Positions 39,401-54,177 are shown, counted from the stretch's first letter. The stretch is DNA of 64,000 bases from Zeus faber (GCA_960531495.1 OY482862.1:1-64000); one strand, 5' to 3'. Program-made: numbers and translations. The notes: a model not told the origin generated them from the letters alone.

Positions 39401-42400
39401 GTTGAAGACAACAGTGAATCACATGGCAAGTCTCAGAATGGGACACAAACTCTCATGACTATACAAGCCTCTTCAAGTAAAGTAGAGGTAGACTGATCAG
39501 AACACTGCTTTGAAGCGTGACTGAATCTCTCTTTATTCTGCATAATAAATATCTTTAACACTATTTTGTTTTCCTCTAGTGGGCAGATTAACCTCACCGA
39601 CTACGCAGGAGAATTTCTCCAACATATTGTTCTGTGAAACTTTAGTTTCGTAGACACTTTCTTTGAGGATTGAATAATTTCTGTATCATTAATAGATGTT
39701 AATATAGGCCCCAAAACAAGCACGTCCTTGGGCATGTCCAGGTGACTGACTGTCTTGCTGGTTTATATACGGGAGGGGTTTCACCTGAAACTCAATAGCA
39801 ATAGCCAGTGAAACCAACGATGCTAATCGATCACCATACCTACACAACGCCCCCCAGATAACACTAAAACAAGCTTAATTTACTGACAAAATAAACAATT
39901 TAGTGATCCTTGAACTTGTTTGTTATATTAAGTGGGTTCTTCAACATTTAAACTTTTGGAATATGAAAAAAATATATATAAAAAGTGGGTGAAAAAAACT
40001 TTCATGGAGATTTGCGGGACTTTGCGTTTGCCAACTTAGTTCCATTATCCCGCCCAGACTTAAAGGACGTGGAGGAACCCAGTCATATAGTGCAGCGTAG
40101 AGCACGCTGACTGGCTGCTGTAATGGAGCCAGTAGATGCAGTCTCCGGAGGATCGCACTTTGGTTGAATATAAATAAGTATAATAAGTTGATGGAGAAAT
40201 AGTGATATAAAAGTTGTCATTTCCATTATTAGTTGAATGGTGGTGGTTTCATACTTGTAGCCAAGAAGCCAATGGAGGGCTTGGACATAAAATAAGATTA
40301 AACTTTATTAATCCCCATCGGGAATTTTAGGCGTTGCAGCAGCGAAAACAGTGCAGTTGAGTGTAGTGCATGGTCTCGGGCGGCGCAGTTGGTCTGGTGA
40401 CTGAGTTGCGGCTCCAGGTCATTACATATATAATAGAATGTAAATATGAATAATTATTAATGAAAGAGGGGTTTCTTTTGGCAGTGGAAACTAGGTGATC
40501 TGGTATTTATCACTCCTCGTAAACAGATCTTGGCGACCTCTAAAGATGCATATATGTCATTTTTGTATTTAGAATGAGTAATATTGTATAATATTGAATA
40601 TCTACCATTTCTTTTTTACCAATTGTGGTTCCAATATTCCAATCGGATTGAATTAAAGCTTTGCTTGATCAATTTTCAGGACTCATCTGTGATTTGTGCA
40701 TACACATGGTATGAGGTTAAAATTTTTCTTCAAAAGTATTAACAAAACAAAGTTTTTACATAGTGCATCCCAAATTTTTGCTGAAGGGACCGATTATGGA
40801 AAAGCTTGAACAAACTTTTAAATTACGCCTTGTAGATCTAATATGAGTGAAGATTGAGCAACTACATTGCTTATTGCTCGCCTCAAATTTGTTCAGAGTC
40901 TAACCCTAACGGAACCAGGCAGTAAAGCTCAAACCCCATTGGCTCACAGAACCCGGAACTTGTGCTTAAACCCCATTGGCTCACAGAACTAGAGGCCTTA
41001 GGAGGGTGGCTCCACCAACTGAACAAACAGTCCTGGAACAGGATGGGTTAAAGGCATGTTAGAATGTAGGCATACAAATTTAAAGGAATTTCCTTATTCC
41101 TCCTCAATGGTGTTAATCTTTAACAATCAACGACCAATTGATATAAAAGCATAAAAGCTCATGACGTCACCAGGGGGTGGCGCCATGACGCGTGGGGACC
41201 TACACAATGACGCAAGGCTGCGCTCCTCTGAGATTTCATGACTCGGTGCGAAGGCCGTTTCTCCTCATTTCATTGGTCTGGTCTTTGCAAGAGTTGAGGG
41301 TTAGTTATTTTTTTCTCGACTGCCCCTTGTTGTTCCGGGGAGGGACTGCATGCAGAATGTGCCAGCCTTTTAAACGCCATGCACTGTGCACGAGCGTAAA
41401 ACTTCCGTTGATACAATTACAACAAGACAGCAGATTGTTAACTTAATTGTTTAATTTGAATCTTATTTATTAAATTCTTATCAGCAATTAATTGATAGTC
41501 GATTCTTGTTAACATCCCTACTAAATGCATAATCTTAGTAGTATTTTCAGCAAAAAAAAAAAGTTTTGGGGACCTCAGACTTTAACTTGTTGAAAAGAAG
41601 CCTAATAGGTCCCCTTTAAATCATGCGTAAAAACATCTAATTTCAGATACAACAGTGAAACTTGTCACTGGCAGAGGTTCTCTGATGACTGCTATTGAGG
41701 AATGTAGGTGGTTGTGCTTGCACCATTCAACAAAATTGTCTCTTTAACATCAGCAATACAAAGAAGATGGTAGTGGACCATGTGAAGATTAAGGTTAGAG
41801 GGCCTCTTTCACTGAAAGGCTGTATATGCAGAATCACTGCAGTATTCAAGACACTTGCGTACTAGCCAGATTTGTTCTTACCCACGCACGCATGTTTATG
41901 AATATGAACCATTCTAAATTAAATAGGTGGTTAACTAGTATTAGTTGAGAGCATCGTGGGCTGGTTTCTTCCTTCCTCCAATTGTCTGGTGGTTTCAGTC
42001 GCCCCATCCCAGCAAACCTGCCAAGGGTATGTTCAGAAGCCAATGGGTGAGGTTTTTATCCAGTCTATGCTCTGTACTAACTGATGCCAAATGCTTCCTT
42101 ATGGAATCTATTGTTGCCACTAAAAGCGATTTGGTTGTTGTAGAATGTTTTCAATGTTGTTTTGATATTGTAGAATGTTTTTACGTTCAAAATTTCAAAT
42201 GTTGACATTTACAATTGACCATGGGTGGGGTACCTCTGGAAGAGACACTATTGGCTCAAAGTCAATTTCCACATTAGCAGCAGCCTCCTCTTCATCGCTG
42301 CCGCCCTCCTCTCCAGCCTTCTTTGGTGCCGAGGATCTGGTAGATTCAAATACTGTAGCGCCAGTATTTGCCCAGCAGAAGTTAGAGTCTAAAAAAAAAA

Positions 42401-45400
42401 ATTAAAAACAAAACAATCAAAACCCTAATCAATAAAAACATAAAACCTTTAAAAAAATAAATTAAAAAAATAAAACAAAGATTGAATCAACACAGGATAC
42501 TAAAGCACATGTGGGACATATTAATCTAGTGTCTCAGTATATGAAATTAGTCAGCCAAAGTCAGTCAATTTGATCCAACTTTTATGTGTAGGAGGAACAG
42601 CTTTTTCCCAACTTTCTTAACCTAGGAAACTACTCTTATTTAAGAGCTGTCCTAACCTGGTAGAAGTTTCCAGCGAATTGCGTTCACCACACCACTTTGC
42701 ACAAAAACGATTCCATCTCTTACCAAACTATCCAATCTCTTAATATGTTTATTGCCAAGCGGTCCTGACACATCTCTCCTCCCAAGAAAGGATGTGCTTA
42801 TCTGTGGTCAATGGAACAATTAACATTAAAATATATTATTTGGACACCATCTAAGATCCTGTGCTCTTTATGAAGAAAGAAGGTGTTTGTGGCGATACAT
42901 TTTGGGGCAACTAGGAATATGCTACTTTCCAACAATGATTATTTAACTGATCAGCCACAACATTAAAACCACCTGCCTAATAGTGTGTAGGACCCCTAGT
43001 GCTGCCAAAACAGCTCTGACCTGTCGAGGCATGGACCCCACAAGACCTCTGAAGGTGTCCTGTGGGATCTGGCACCAAGACATTAGCAGCAGATCCTTTA
43101 AATCTTGTAAGTTGTGAGGTGGGGCCCTCCTGGATCGGATTTGTTGTTCCAGCACATCCCACAAATGTGCGATTCGAATTAAGATCTAGGAGATTTGGAG
43201 GCCAAGTCAACACCTTGAGCTCTTTTTGCAGTGTGGCAGGTTGCATTATCCTGCTGAAAAAAGGCCACTGCAATCAGGGAATATAGTTGCCACGAAGGGG
43301 TGTACTTGGTCTTCAACAACGTTAAGGTAGATGGTGCGTGTGAAATTAACATCCGTATACATGCAAGGACCCCAGGTTTCCCAGCAGAACATTGCCCAGA
43401 GCATCACACTGCCTCCGCCAGCTTGCCTTCTTGCCATAGTGCATCCTGGTGCCATCCCTTCCCCAGATAAATGACGCACATGCACCGGATCTTCCACATG
43501 ATTTAAAAGCGAACGTGATTCAGACTCTGACCGGTCTGCGGCCCTGCTGCCACATACACAGCAAGCTGCCATGCACTGGGTGTTCTGACACCTTTCTATC
43601 ATAGCAAGCATTATCTTTTTCAGAAATTTGTGCTACAGGAGCTCTTCTGTGGGATCGGACAAGACGGGCTAGCCTTGCTCCCACAACCATCAATAAGCCG
43701 GTTCACCATTTGTCCTTCATTGGACCGCTTTTGGTAGGTACTAACCACTGCATAACACCCCACAAGACCTGCCGTTTTGGAGATGCTCTGACCCAGTCAT
43801 CAAGCCATCATAATTTGGCCCATGTCAAAGTCACACAGTTCTTGCTGTTGGAAGCAGGAAAAATGGGCAAGCATAACTGGTTTCCCTGAAGTTGTAGGTG
43901 TAATATTTGACGGCGTATTAAGATCATTGGCCCATCAGTCACGACATGTTCTAAACAAAGAAAAAAATGCTATAATATTTCCATTTCTCAGACCTCCATT
44001 CTCAGTATGTTAAAGAGCATCGCCATTCACTCTCAAAAGAGAAGCCCTACTCCTCGTGGAAAGTGTGTACAAAGCTTCATAACCAACTTTGATGTTCTCC
44101 GAGGAATACTTTTTTCTCTCCTTTTACTTCTGGTTGAAGTTTTCGTGAAACTCCTAGGATGATGATCCTCAGATGCTTTGTGAAAATGGTTCCTGTGACT
44201 TACCTTTCTGTCCAAAAGCATATTCTCCCGTGTTTTTGGCCAGGTCAGCAAAGGAGAATCCTCCAAATGAGTTGAAGCCAAAGGTGGGATTGTCTGTATT
44301 GGTCACACATTAAAGAGTGTTAGTAAGTAAGGTCAGTAAGTATAAGAACACAATCTTGAAAAACAAGTAATGAACTGTTCTGATTTAACCAGTTTTTAAT
44401 TTGGGCAAAGCCATGAGGCTGAATTAAGATATTAAAGTGACTGAGGCTGTGATGGGAGACGATGAAAACAAGGTTTTTAGGAAATAGCACTGCCTGCTAC
44501 TTAAGATTTTGATGTGATGTTGTTTTGATGCAATTGTAGAGTGTTCTGATGGGAAATGAGTTACCTGCCAAGATTAACAAACACAATAGTGACAATAATA
44601 GTGACTTTTCCTGTAACTAGCGAAATACAAAATCCTTTGGCTTCATTTTTGGTATTGGGAACCCCCCCCCCCGGAAAAAAAAAAAGTAATTACCACCATC
44701 AAATGTTCCAATACAGCTCAGTGCATGCCATATTTAAATAGTTTCAAAAGCTAGAGATGTCAAAATTCCCTCAGAGTAAATAGCACTACGAACTGCAAGA
44801 CCCAGGATCCATTCCGCACACGACTCACGAAAGAATGACCCTCCCCGTCACGCACGGTGGAAAATAAATACATCTACAAGCAAAGCGTATTATTAGAGTC
44901 ACACAAAAAAGAAAGTACTCCTGTGTTTCGAGAAATCTCTCTCTCTCTCAGAAGAAAGCATGATCTTGTTGATCAAAAATGCTATTACGTTTTGGTCATC
45001 TGAGGGAGCGATCGGGGTGCAAACTGCACCCCTGTCTCCTTCATAGGAGATGAGTGATTGCGTGTCCCATTCCTCTTATTAAAGAAAATAAAAACAATGT
45101 GTTTTTATTTTAGGTGTATTTTATTTCACTCAACTTCCTTATACAGTGGTACCTTGATTTACGAGTGCACTAACATACGAGTTTTCCAAGTTACGAGCCG
45201 TCAATCTTTTGTATTGATTTGCGAGCAAAATGTGAGTTATGAGGAGTGAGCTTCAGGTATGCTGCCGCTAGTTGGCGTGACGAGCGAATCCGGCCAGCAT
45301 CCTGCGTCTCACTCGTTCACTTCACATGGTTACCTGACCATGGAAGCATCTTTTGTGTTTTGTGCTTTATGTGCAGTTATTTTGCCAAATTTCTTTTTTT

Positions 45401-48400
45401 CTAACCATGGGTCCTCAGAAAGTAAGTGCTGAGAAGAAGCGGATGATGTCAAATGAATTAAAGCATGAAATCATAGAAAAACATGAGCGATTCTCTTCGA
45501 CATTCTCTATTATGTTTTTATACAATATTTGTTATTTATAAATACATTTTTCTTACTTAAAAACACGTAAAAAATAAATTGGGGTGTTTTTTTGGGGGCT
45601 GGAAAGGATTAATGGCATTTCAATAAATTTCAATGGGGAAAATTGATTTGCTTTACGAGCAGATTGAATTATGAGCTCTGTCATGGAACGAATTAAACTC
45701 GTAAGTCAAAAGTACCACCACTTTATTAAAAAAAAAGCACCGTGCTGCAGGCTGGGTTCGGGTCCGGGCGGCTTGCGCCTGGTGGTTTCTGGTGTGCTCT
45801 CCGGGGCCCCTTGTTGAGGTGGGTGTCAGTTGGGGTTCAAGTGGCCTGCACTGAACGCACTCTGTTACATGGATGGGTGCTCGGGCTTGCTGCGGATGGG
45901 GGCGTCTGGCCTATGTGTGGTGCGCATGGCTGGTTCCCTCGCGGCCGGGGTTATACACCCATGGCTGCATCTTGTGCTACCCACCCCCACTGTTTTATCA
46001 ATACATGTCGTCTGATGTTTTTATGTTGAGTTATTCTACAAATTAATCTCTTAAGATATAACTTGAAATGCATCTCGTAAATTTACCGAACATTTTTATG
46101 CAATCTTCTTGGAAAATTTGTGTTTATATATATGGTACTTGGGTGTGCACAGAATCTGAATATATCTGACACTGATCAGCCGGTCACTGATTGGCTGGTC
46201 ACCGGTCATGTCTGATCAAGCTGAAAACGGGCCAATCGATCGGTGCATCTCACGTTTCATATGCTACCAATACTGTCACATTTTTGTAGTTAATTATAAC
46301 TCCCCGACTTCCCATTTTACCCTAGCAATGCAGCATTATGCCTCAGTGGATAATAAAGTACCGCTGCACTCTGGATGTTGACTGAGTGAGAGGTTACAGA
46401 ACCACAATCACAAGGTCATAGCATCTGGTCCAATGCAAGGGTTGAAGTTTAAATACTGAAAAGAAGTACGGTATTGTTTTGTAGTCATTGATCGTTTTCT
46501 ATGAATGATGTTTTTTTTGTGGTTTCAGCTGGCATTTTGTACTTGCGTATTTTGACCAAGAAGTGCGTGGGTTGGTTGGTACACAAAATGCATTCAGGTT
46601 GGCAGGTCTGTTGAGTAGTAATGTCGATTAGTTGTTTATAGACCAAAACCTGTAAGATAGTTTACCAAAGAGAGAGAATGGTGGCGGTTGTGTAATAAAA
46701 AGCTGTTCCCTTGTCATCCTACGGGTCCTCCATAGGACAGAGTTGTTGCAAGCAGTTCTTGATGATTAAAGAATGAATAAAGAGTTGCAGCTCCACTTTT
46801 CAGACTTCCTCTGTCCTAGATGCAATGGCATACAAATACTCTGTGTTGCCCAGCATGCTGACAGTACAGGTTTAAAAATAAATAAATAAAAGAAATAATT
46901 AAAAGCTCTGTGCATAACGGGACACACTCAGCATCACTCCCCCTAACAACTTTTCTGGGGAAACCCTGGCACGGGGAGGGAAAAATATATAATTTATAGA
47001 TATTAGATAAATACATCTACAATAAAAGAGAAATAGTCTTTATTTGTTTTCACACTTGTTTTATGATTCAAAATCGCTCTGATCGGGCTTTGCAAAATAA
47101 AAAACAAATAAAACAATAAATAAAATTAATTTATGCTTCAGAAATCACAAGGGGTGTTCATTTATGAATATTATCTTGCTGAACAAAACGCGTAACTAAG
47201 CATGTCACTAATGTGTAAGTAAACGTGTACCTAACTTTTGTTTGCCACAAAGCATATTTCCTGCAATAATCCCATGGAAAAATCCCATTGGCTTTTGTTT
47301 GAGGGAACCAAAGCAGCAGCAATGCATCACTGAACTGGGACCAGAGAACAAAACATCCAAATGATGTTCATGTTTGAGAATGTGTCCATTCGTTTTTGAG
47401 AAAGCTCTTGATGCATCAGTGTTGGTTAGCTGATGATCTCTGGCGGTGACCCGCAGGACCCAAACTGAATGTATCTGATGTAAAATAGTGTGCAGAGTCT
47501 AAAACAGCATGTTTGGTTCACATCAGAGCTATCGTTTACAAGCTACGCCTACTTCATGTCTATGCGGTGTTTTCACCAAAAAGTTTGTCTGTGGCGGCCA
47601 TCGTACAGTATAATGCTAATCAATGTAATTCTTTGTATCCTATGTTACCCATCAGAACTCCCCTGGATCTGGACCTGGACTCCCATCCTCCCGTATGGCG
47701 TCAACCTCCAAATTTACCCAACATCGTCCTTAACGACGAGCCTGACATCATCAACGCAGACATACCAGTGGTCGAACTGGAGAGCGACGACAACAATTCC
47801 CGCAAACAGCTGCTGCCCTGCAGATACAACTACCTCCACTTCCACCCACCCGCCTATTGTAGGACAAACATGGATGCACATGTATTGTTACATGGAACAA
47901 TAGATGTGCGCTCTATGACCTCTGGCCGTGAAATGGCTTTGACCTGTGTGAACCAAACTGAATATTTCTAATGTAAAATAGTGTGCTGAGTCTAAAATAG
48001 CCTGTTTGTTTCACATCGGAACTAGCGATTACAAGCTACACCTACTTCCTGACTACGCTGCATTTGCCAAAATGTTTCTGTCTGTGGCGGCCATTTTATT
48101 TGGACTTTCGGAACTGTGTTGGTGAATTTGAACAAAAAAGGTCCAAAGAATCCAATAAATTGGTTTTGTTAAAATTGGACAAATGGCCTAGGAACAAATG
48201 TCCAAGTAGGTTTTGCAATCAATTCAAAATGGGGGAAATGGTCAAAGCGTGACTTTACGTCCACCAAATTCCATTAAGATTGGACAAATTTAACACGAGG
48301 CTCCTGAATGTTGATTGGCCTGTGGCACCATATGGCCTGTGGCAATCTTGTTTCGACAATTGACTTCATCTTTCTTTAGCCAATAGAACCTTCAGCCCCA

Positions 48401-51400
48401 AGTGTCCCAATGTTGGATGCGTTAAAATCTGACAGTCTAGAAGTAGTGACCATTTTCCTTTGGCCAACCGGATGCAACACATGGCAGCAGATTCAGTAGA
48501 GAAAGCTAGACTTGGGAACCAATTTTTGTGAAGATTTGACCAGGTTTTCAGAAGATGCGCCTATTTTCTGTTTATGTGGCAATGTCCACAATACACTTGC
48601 ATCTGTAGCGCCCACATTGAGACAAATTTCAAAACTATGGATGTTTTTTTTAAGGTGGGGAGCGAAAGGAATTGAACAAAGTTGGTTTGGTTGAAATTGG
48701 ACAAATGGCCTCGGAAGAGATGTCGAAAGATTGTTTTTCAGAAAATTCTAAATAGCGGAAGATCTGATTGGCGGAAGTCAATGGGGGGTCAGCGCGGAAG
48801 TTGTAGATCATGAGGAGATACATGATATGACACCAAGTTTGTGGCAGTGGGATAAACGGGGTGCAGGATATGGCCATGTGAAACGTGCAAAATTGACCTG
48901 TTGGTGGCACTAGACGCATGGTTGGCATGATTGGAAAGCAATTTTGGATTTGGACAATTGAGACCAATGTCTATGAATGTGCCGAATTTCATAAAAAGCG
49001 ACTGTATGGAATATGGAGTTCTAGCGAAAGTGGCGTAACAATAATAATTAAACATAGAAAAACAAATGGGTGCCTGCACCTTCGGTGCTTGACATCCTAA
49101 TAATAAAACAGAAAAACAATAGGGTGTCTGCACCTTCAGTGCTTGACAACCTAATAATAATTCTAATACTTGTAAATCCTGGGTTCTGCACACACTACAA
49201 GACTAAGACTACTACAATGAGTCGTGCATGGTGGAAATGCAGACATAATATTAAGACGGCCAAACATAAGCGATGATAATAATGAATATAGCAGCAGGCA
49301 GCAATACACTGTCCAATACACGGGGTCCAGTATCGTCATGTTAGGTATGTATTCCAGTTTTCTACGAAATCCTACAAATTTCCAGCCTTTGACCCAAATG
49401 TGAACGTTGGGAACGACGAACGGGCATCTTTAACCCGTGTAGTGTGACAATCAGTGACCACCCTGACGAAAGGTCTAACATGTCATATTTTTTTGTATTT
49501 ACTTACTAGTCTGACAACTCCGACAACGTTCCTTGACGTTGACCAATAGGATGAAAAAGCGCTGCTCTGGTACCTGTATCTAAACAGAGCTGTCAACCAT
49601 GGGAAAACATTTTGAGTACCACAATAGTGTAACAGGGAGTCTCTGGTGTTTGAGTTACTGCAGCTAAATGACTCCATGCAGTTATTCCCACCGTCTCGTG
49701 ACAAGGCCACTCACACCGTATGTGAGAAACTACGGCTAACTTTACAGTATATAGAAATTTATTTGATTATTATCTCAGGACAGACGGGCCATGCAGAGGG
49801 TGGTGTGTTCAGCCAAAGGTACCACTGGAACTACCCTCCCCACCCTGCAGGACTTATACACCAGGAGGTGTAGTAGCAGAGCCCGCAGGATCATGAAGGA
49901 TCCTCACCACCCCAACAACGGACTGTTCCAGCTGCTGCGGTTGGGCAAGCGCCTCGGCAGCCACACAGCGAGGACAGAGAGACCAAGACGGAGTTTCTTC
50001 CTGCAACCCATAAGGACTGTCAATGCTGAACTTACCAGGAGTGAGTCCTCATTGAGACACACATATAGGCCCTACTGCCTTCCTGTACTGTATGTAGCAT
50101 ACTGTACTGCATAACTGTTCCTGGTTACTGAATACTGCACTGTATTTCTGTTCTGTTCAGTGTTACTGTATTGCTGTGTCATACTGTTATATACTGTACT
50201 GCATATCTCCACATACAAATAGCCTATCCCATATATATAACTATTCCCTTCACTTCCATTTTGTACCCCGACTCTGTATTAGCTTTTTGAGTCTTATTGT
50301 ATTTTATTTTATTTTATATTATTCTATGCACTAACTGCATTACATTTTAGGAATCAGTTTCACTTAGTTAGGTAGAAATTACGTTAGCTATTATGTTTGG
50401 TATAGAACCTTTTACGCATAATCTCCGGGTGCATTGCAAAGACATTTTGATGCATATATGTAGGAATGTATATAAATGTAATAAATGTATATGACAAATA
50501 AACCTCTTGAATCTTGTTCATGTGATCAAACAGCTGCACTGTACGGACTACCACTGTAATTTTCAGTTGACTAAAATAGTGAGATTGCTGATTTTGACAC
50601 TTTATAATTGTTCATTATTCACTCTGGAACAATAGAACATTCTGAGTTCCAATAAAATAGAATGGGACTGTCAACAAGTTTCAGTATAATGCAACTTGTA
50701 AGTCACTGAGTTTTATTAGGACACAACATATAACTAACATGGAAATGTCCAGTTTAAACATCAAATGAAAGTCTCTTTCACTTTAAGTGCAAATACACAT
50801 TTATTTTATATTTCTACGGTACTTTGCAAATTAATTGCCATCATTACAAAAAAAGAAACAAATTAAATAAATGGCCAAATCATCAAGTTATTCAAATCAA
50901 ACGACTAGTTTTACTGAATAACTCAAGAACCAAGTCTCAAAAAAAGAGTCAAAACTTTCATCACGAGTGGAGGTCGTGCACTAGGAACAACCAGACTCTA
51001 GTGAAGCGATAGAAACACAGTCTGCACAATTTTTAAACATTGTCAGGTTATGGCTAAATAATTTATCAAATTTTCTTTGTTTACCTTGAAGAACCTCCAA
51101 ACAGCTGACATTTTCTTTCACACTCAACTACACAACTATGTTCCATTACATTGGCCTCGGGTTTGAGCATCGGAGCATTTTTACGAGTACAGTACATGAG
51201 CACAGTATCGGGCGTGTACATTTGACCGGCACAGAATCTGAAATTATATCAGACACTTATCGGCCAGTGAAAACCGACCAATTCCGATCACCGGCCGATT
51301 GATCGGTGCATCTCACGCATTATACGTTAAAATTACGGTCACATTATTGTGCTTTATTCTAACTCTCCCACATCCCATTTTACCACAGCAATGCAGCGTT

Positions 51401-54140
51401 GCGCCTCGGTGGATAATAAAGTACCACCGCGCTCAGTTGACCCCCTGCCCTCCCTCTGTGAGAGGAGAGGGAGGGCAGGGGGGTCACAGAACCACAGGTC
51501 GTAGCATCTGGTCCAATCTGAGGAAACGTTTAAATACCGAATAAATGTACGGTATTGTTTTGTATTGATTGTCGTCATTGAATTGAATTACACACACATA
51601 CACGGCTCAAGGTTGGTATATATCATGGTTTACACATTATAAAGTTAAAAGGTGCTTAAAAAATTTTATAGTCTGTCACAAATAACTAGTCTAATGCTCT
51701 GTGTATATGACTGTGGGTGGTCAGGTTTAAGTACATTGGTGGGTGGTTATAATTTGCATAAATTAATCTCATTGGAGGGGAGGTGTCCAGGATAGTGGAT
51801 AATTCAAGTATAAATTTTAGTTATATTTCTGTTTAAATATACAGATACTCCTCACTTAACGGCCAAGTTCCCTTCTACGACCAGGTCGTTAAGATAATTT
51901 ATTGACAAGCAAGGACCTGCGATTCTTCACGGTAAGGGGGCGCGGCGATTGTGAATGCTAGTGTAGTGAATACTGAGTCTGCAGGAACAAGACTGAGAAC
52001 AGTGACGCGCAATTAGACCTTTGACGCTGAGACGCTGTACACGCAGCGCATACACGGCGGTATTGCACACAGAATACAATACCGACTGGTCGGAAAGCAG
52101 GTTGAGTCTGAACAGTCGTTAAACAGGTAAGTCATTAAGTGAGAAATACCTCTATATAATATTTTAAAAACGTTTCACTATAAAAAATAAATAAAACCAG
52201 TACTATAGTTAGTTATTTTTTGCATAAAACAGGTATAAACAGTATTTTTCACACACAAATAATAATAGTAAAATAACTTATTGAAATAAAACCTCAATCA
52301 GACTAGTACGTGTGTGCCTTTGTTTTGTGAACCTAACATGACAGGTAGGGCACCTCCCGGCAAGGGACGAGCATCTCTTACATAGAAGGGGAGACATTTG
52401 CTGGTGGCAGGAGATGGCAAATTAAACAAACATAAAACTGTAAAACTTGACAAAAAACCAACAAAAAAATGCAACAGCTTTACGGTTCCCTTTATTCATG
52501 CTAAAGAGCAGTTCAAAAGAATCGGATCGTTCCTGAACGACCTGAGACTACCTGGTGCAATTGGAGAAGTTTACTTTTATCTTCTTAAATATAACGACAC
52601 CGTTACAGTGGTCTCAAACCGTGACACACCGAACAATGAGCCCACAAGTTAGAGAGTTTGAGTTATAATAGTTATGCAAGATATAATGATAAAATGTTAT
52701 AATAGTTTGCAAGAGTGCGAGTATAAACACAACTAGAGGCTATAAGTCTAGAGTCTAATGAGTAGATGACTTTCCATGTTCGGCATGACAACATTTAATG
52801 TCACCGACAGTCTGATTTAGCCGCTTGTTAGCATCTTCCACACGTTAAAGCTTGAAAATTCACGAGTGGGGGTTTTTACTGATGTATTTTAAATCGTAGA
52901 ACAAAACGTGAAACTTTCTAAAGCTTGTGTTAACCACAGACCTCATTTTACATTTAGTCATTTAGCAGACGCTTTTATCCAAAGCGACTTACAAGGGAGA
53001 ATAACATTCAAGCTACATTGCGACAGAGACATTAGTGTAACAATAAATACTGCTAGGTAGAGCTAAGTAATTGTAGGTTAGGAGAGGAGGTACTCACTGA
53101 AGAGCTGGGTCTTCAAGTGCTTCTTAAAGACAGAGAGGGAGGTCCCTGCTCTGGTCATTTTTGGCAGCGCGTTCCACCAACGTGGAACTACAAATGAGAA
53201 TAGCCTGGATTGCCGGCAGAGCCAGGCGACGCTCATTTGACGAGCGCAGCACCCGGGGGGCAACATGTGCTCTTACAAGAGCATTTAAGTAGGTGGGAGC
53301 ATTCCCAGCAATCACTCTGTAGGCCAGCATAAGAGACTTGAACTTGATGCGAGCGGCTACAGGTAGCCAGCGGAGCTCGATGAGAAGCGGAGTGACATGT
53401 GCCCTCTTTGGCTGGTTGAACACCAGTCGCGCCGCCGCATCATCTCAGGCATATAACCAAAAGCCCATTGAAATTCAGACAAGCTAACTCATTTCCAGGT
53501 TTTAGGATTCATTATTGCAGCACTCTATTCTGTGCTGTGAGACCAGTTTCACTTTATGGCAGGAAAAAAAAAAAGTCATTAAAAATCATTCAAACATCTA
53601 GGTCAATGGGCCAAACAGTCAACCATACAAATATGTGCTTAAATTGTGGGTGTGCACATTTAAGCAAAAGTTTGGGATTCATAAATATGTTCTTATTTGA
53701 TTTTATTTTCACTGTAAGAATTTAGAACTGCCAGACGATTTTAACGCAAAAATAAAAATGGCCAGAGCATAAAAATTATATAACTGAACTTCAACTAAAT
53801 GTAAGACCTGACATTTGGATGACATTTGTTGGGCATGGTGGCACTGCTAATCCCGCACCCTCGCATCACAGTGACATATTAAAATCACAATTAGTAAAAA
53901 TGGGTAAGTATTTAAATATCCACTGATTATTACATGATAAAAAATTTACTTTTAATAATAATTCAACCGCCTTTCTTTTTCTTTATTGGTTAGCATGTCG
54001 TTATTGTTGCCATCTTTTTTATGTTGGCGAGGGCTATCAATCATGTTCGGGTACAACAACGTCAAGGGACACTGTTATTGCAGGCAATCAGCCCGTCACT
54101 TGAGAGAAAACACTATCTTTATCTCTGTGCCCGCACAAGG

Positions 54141-54177
<37 letters not shown>

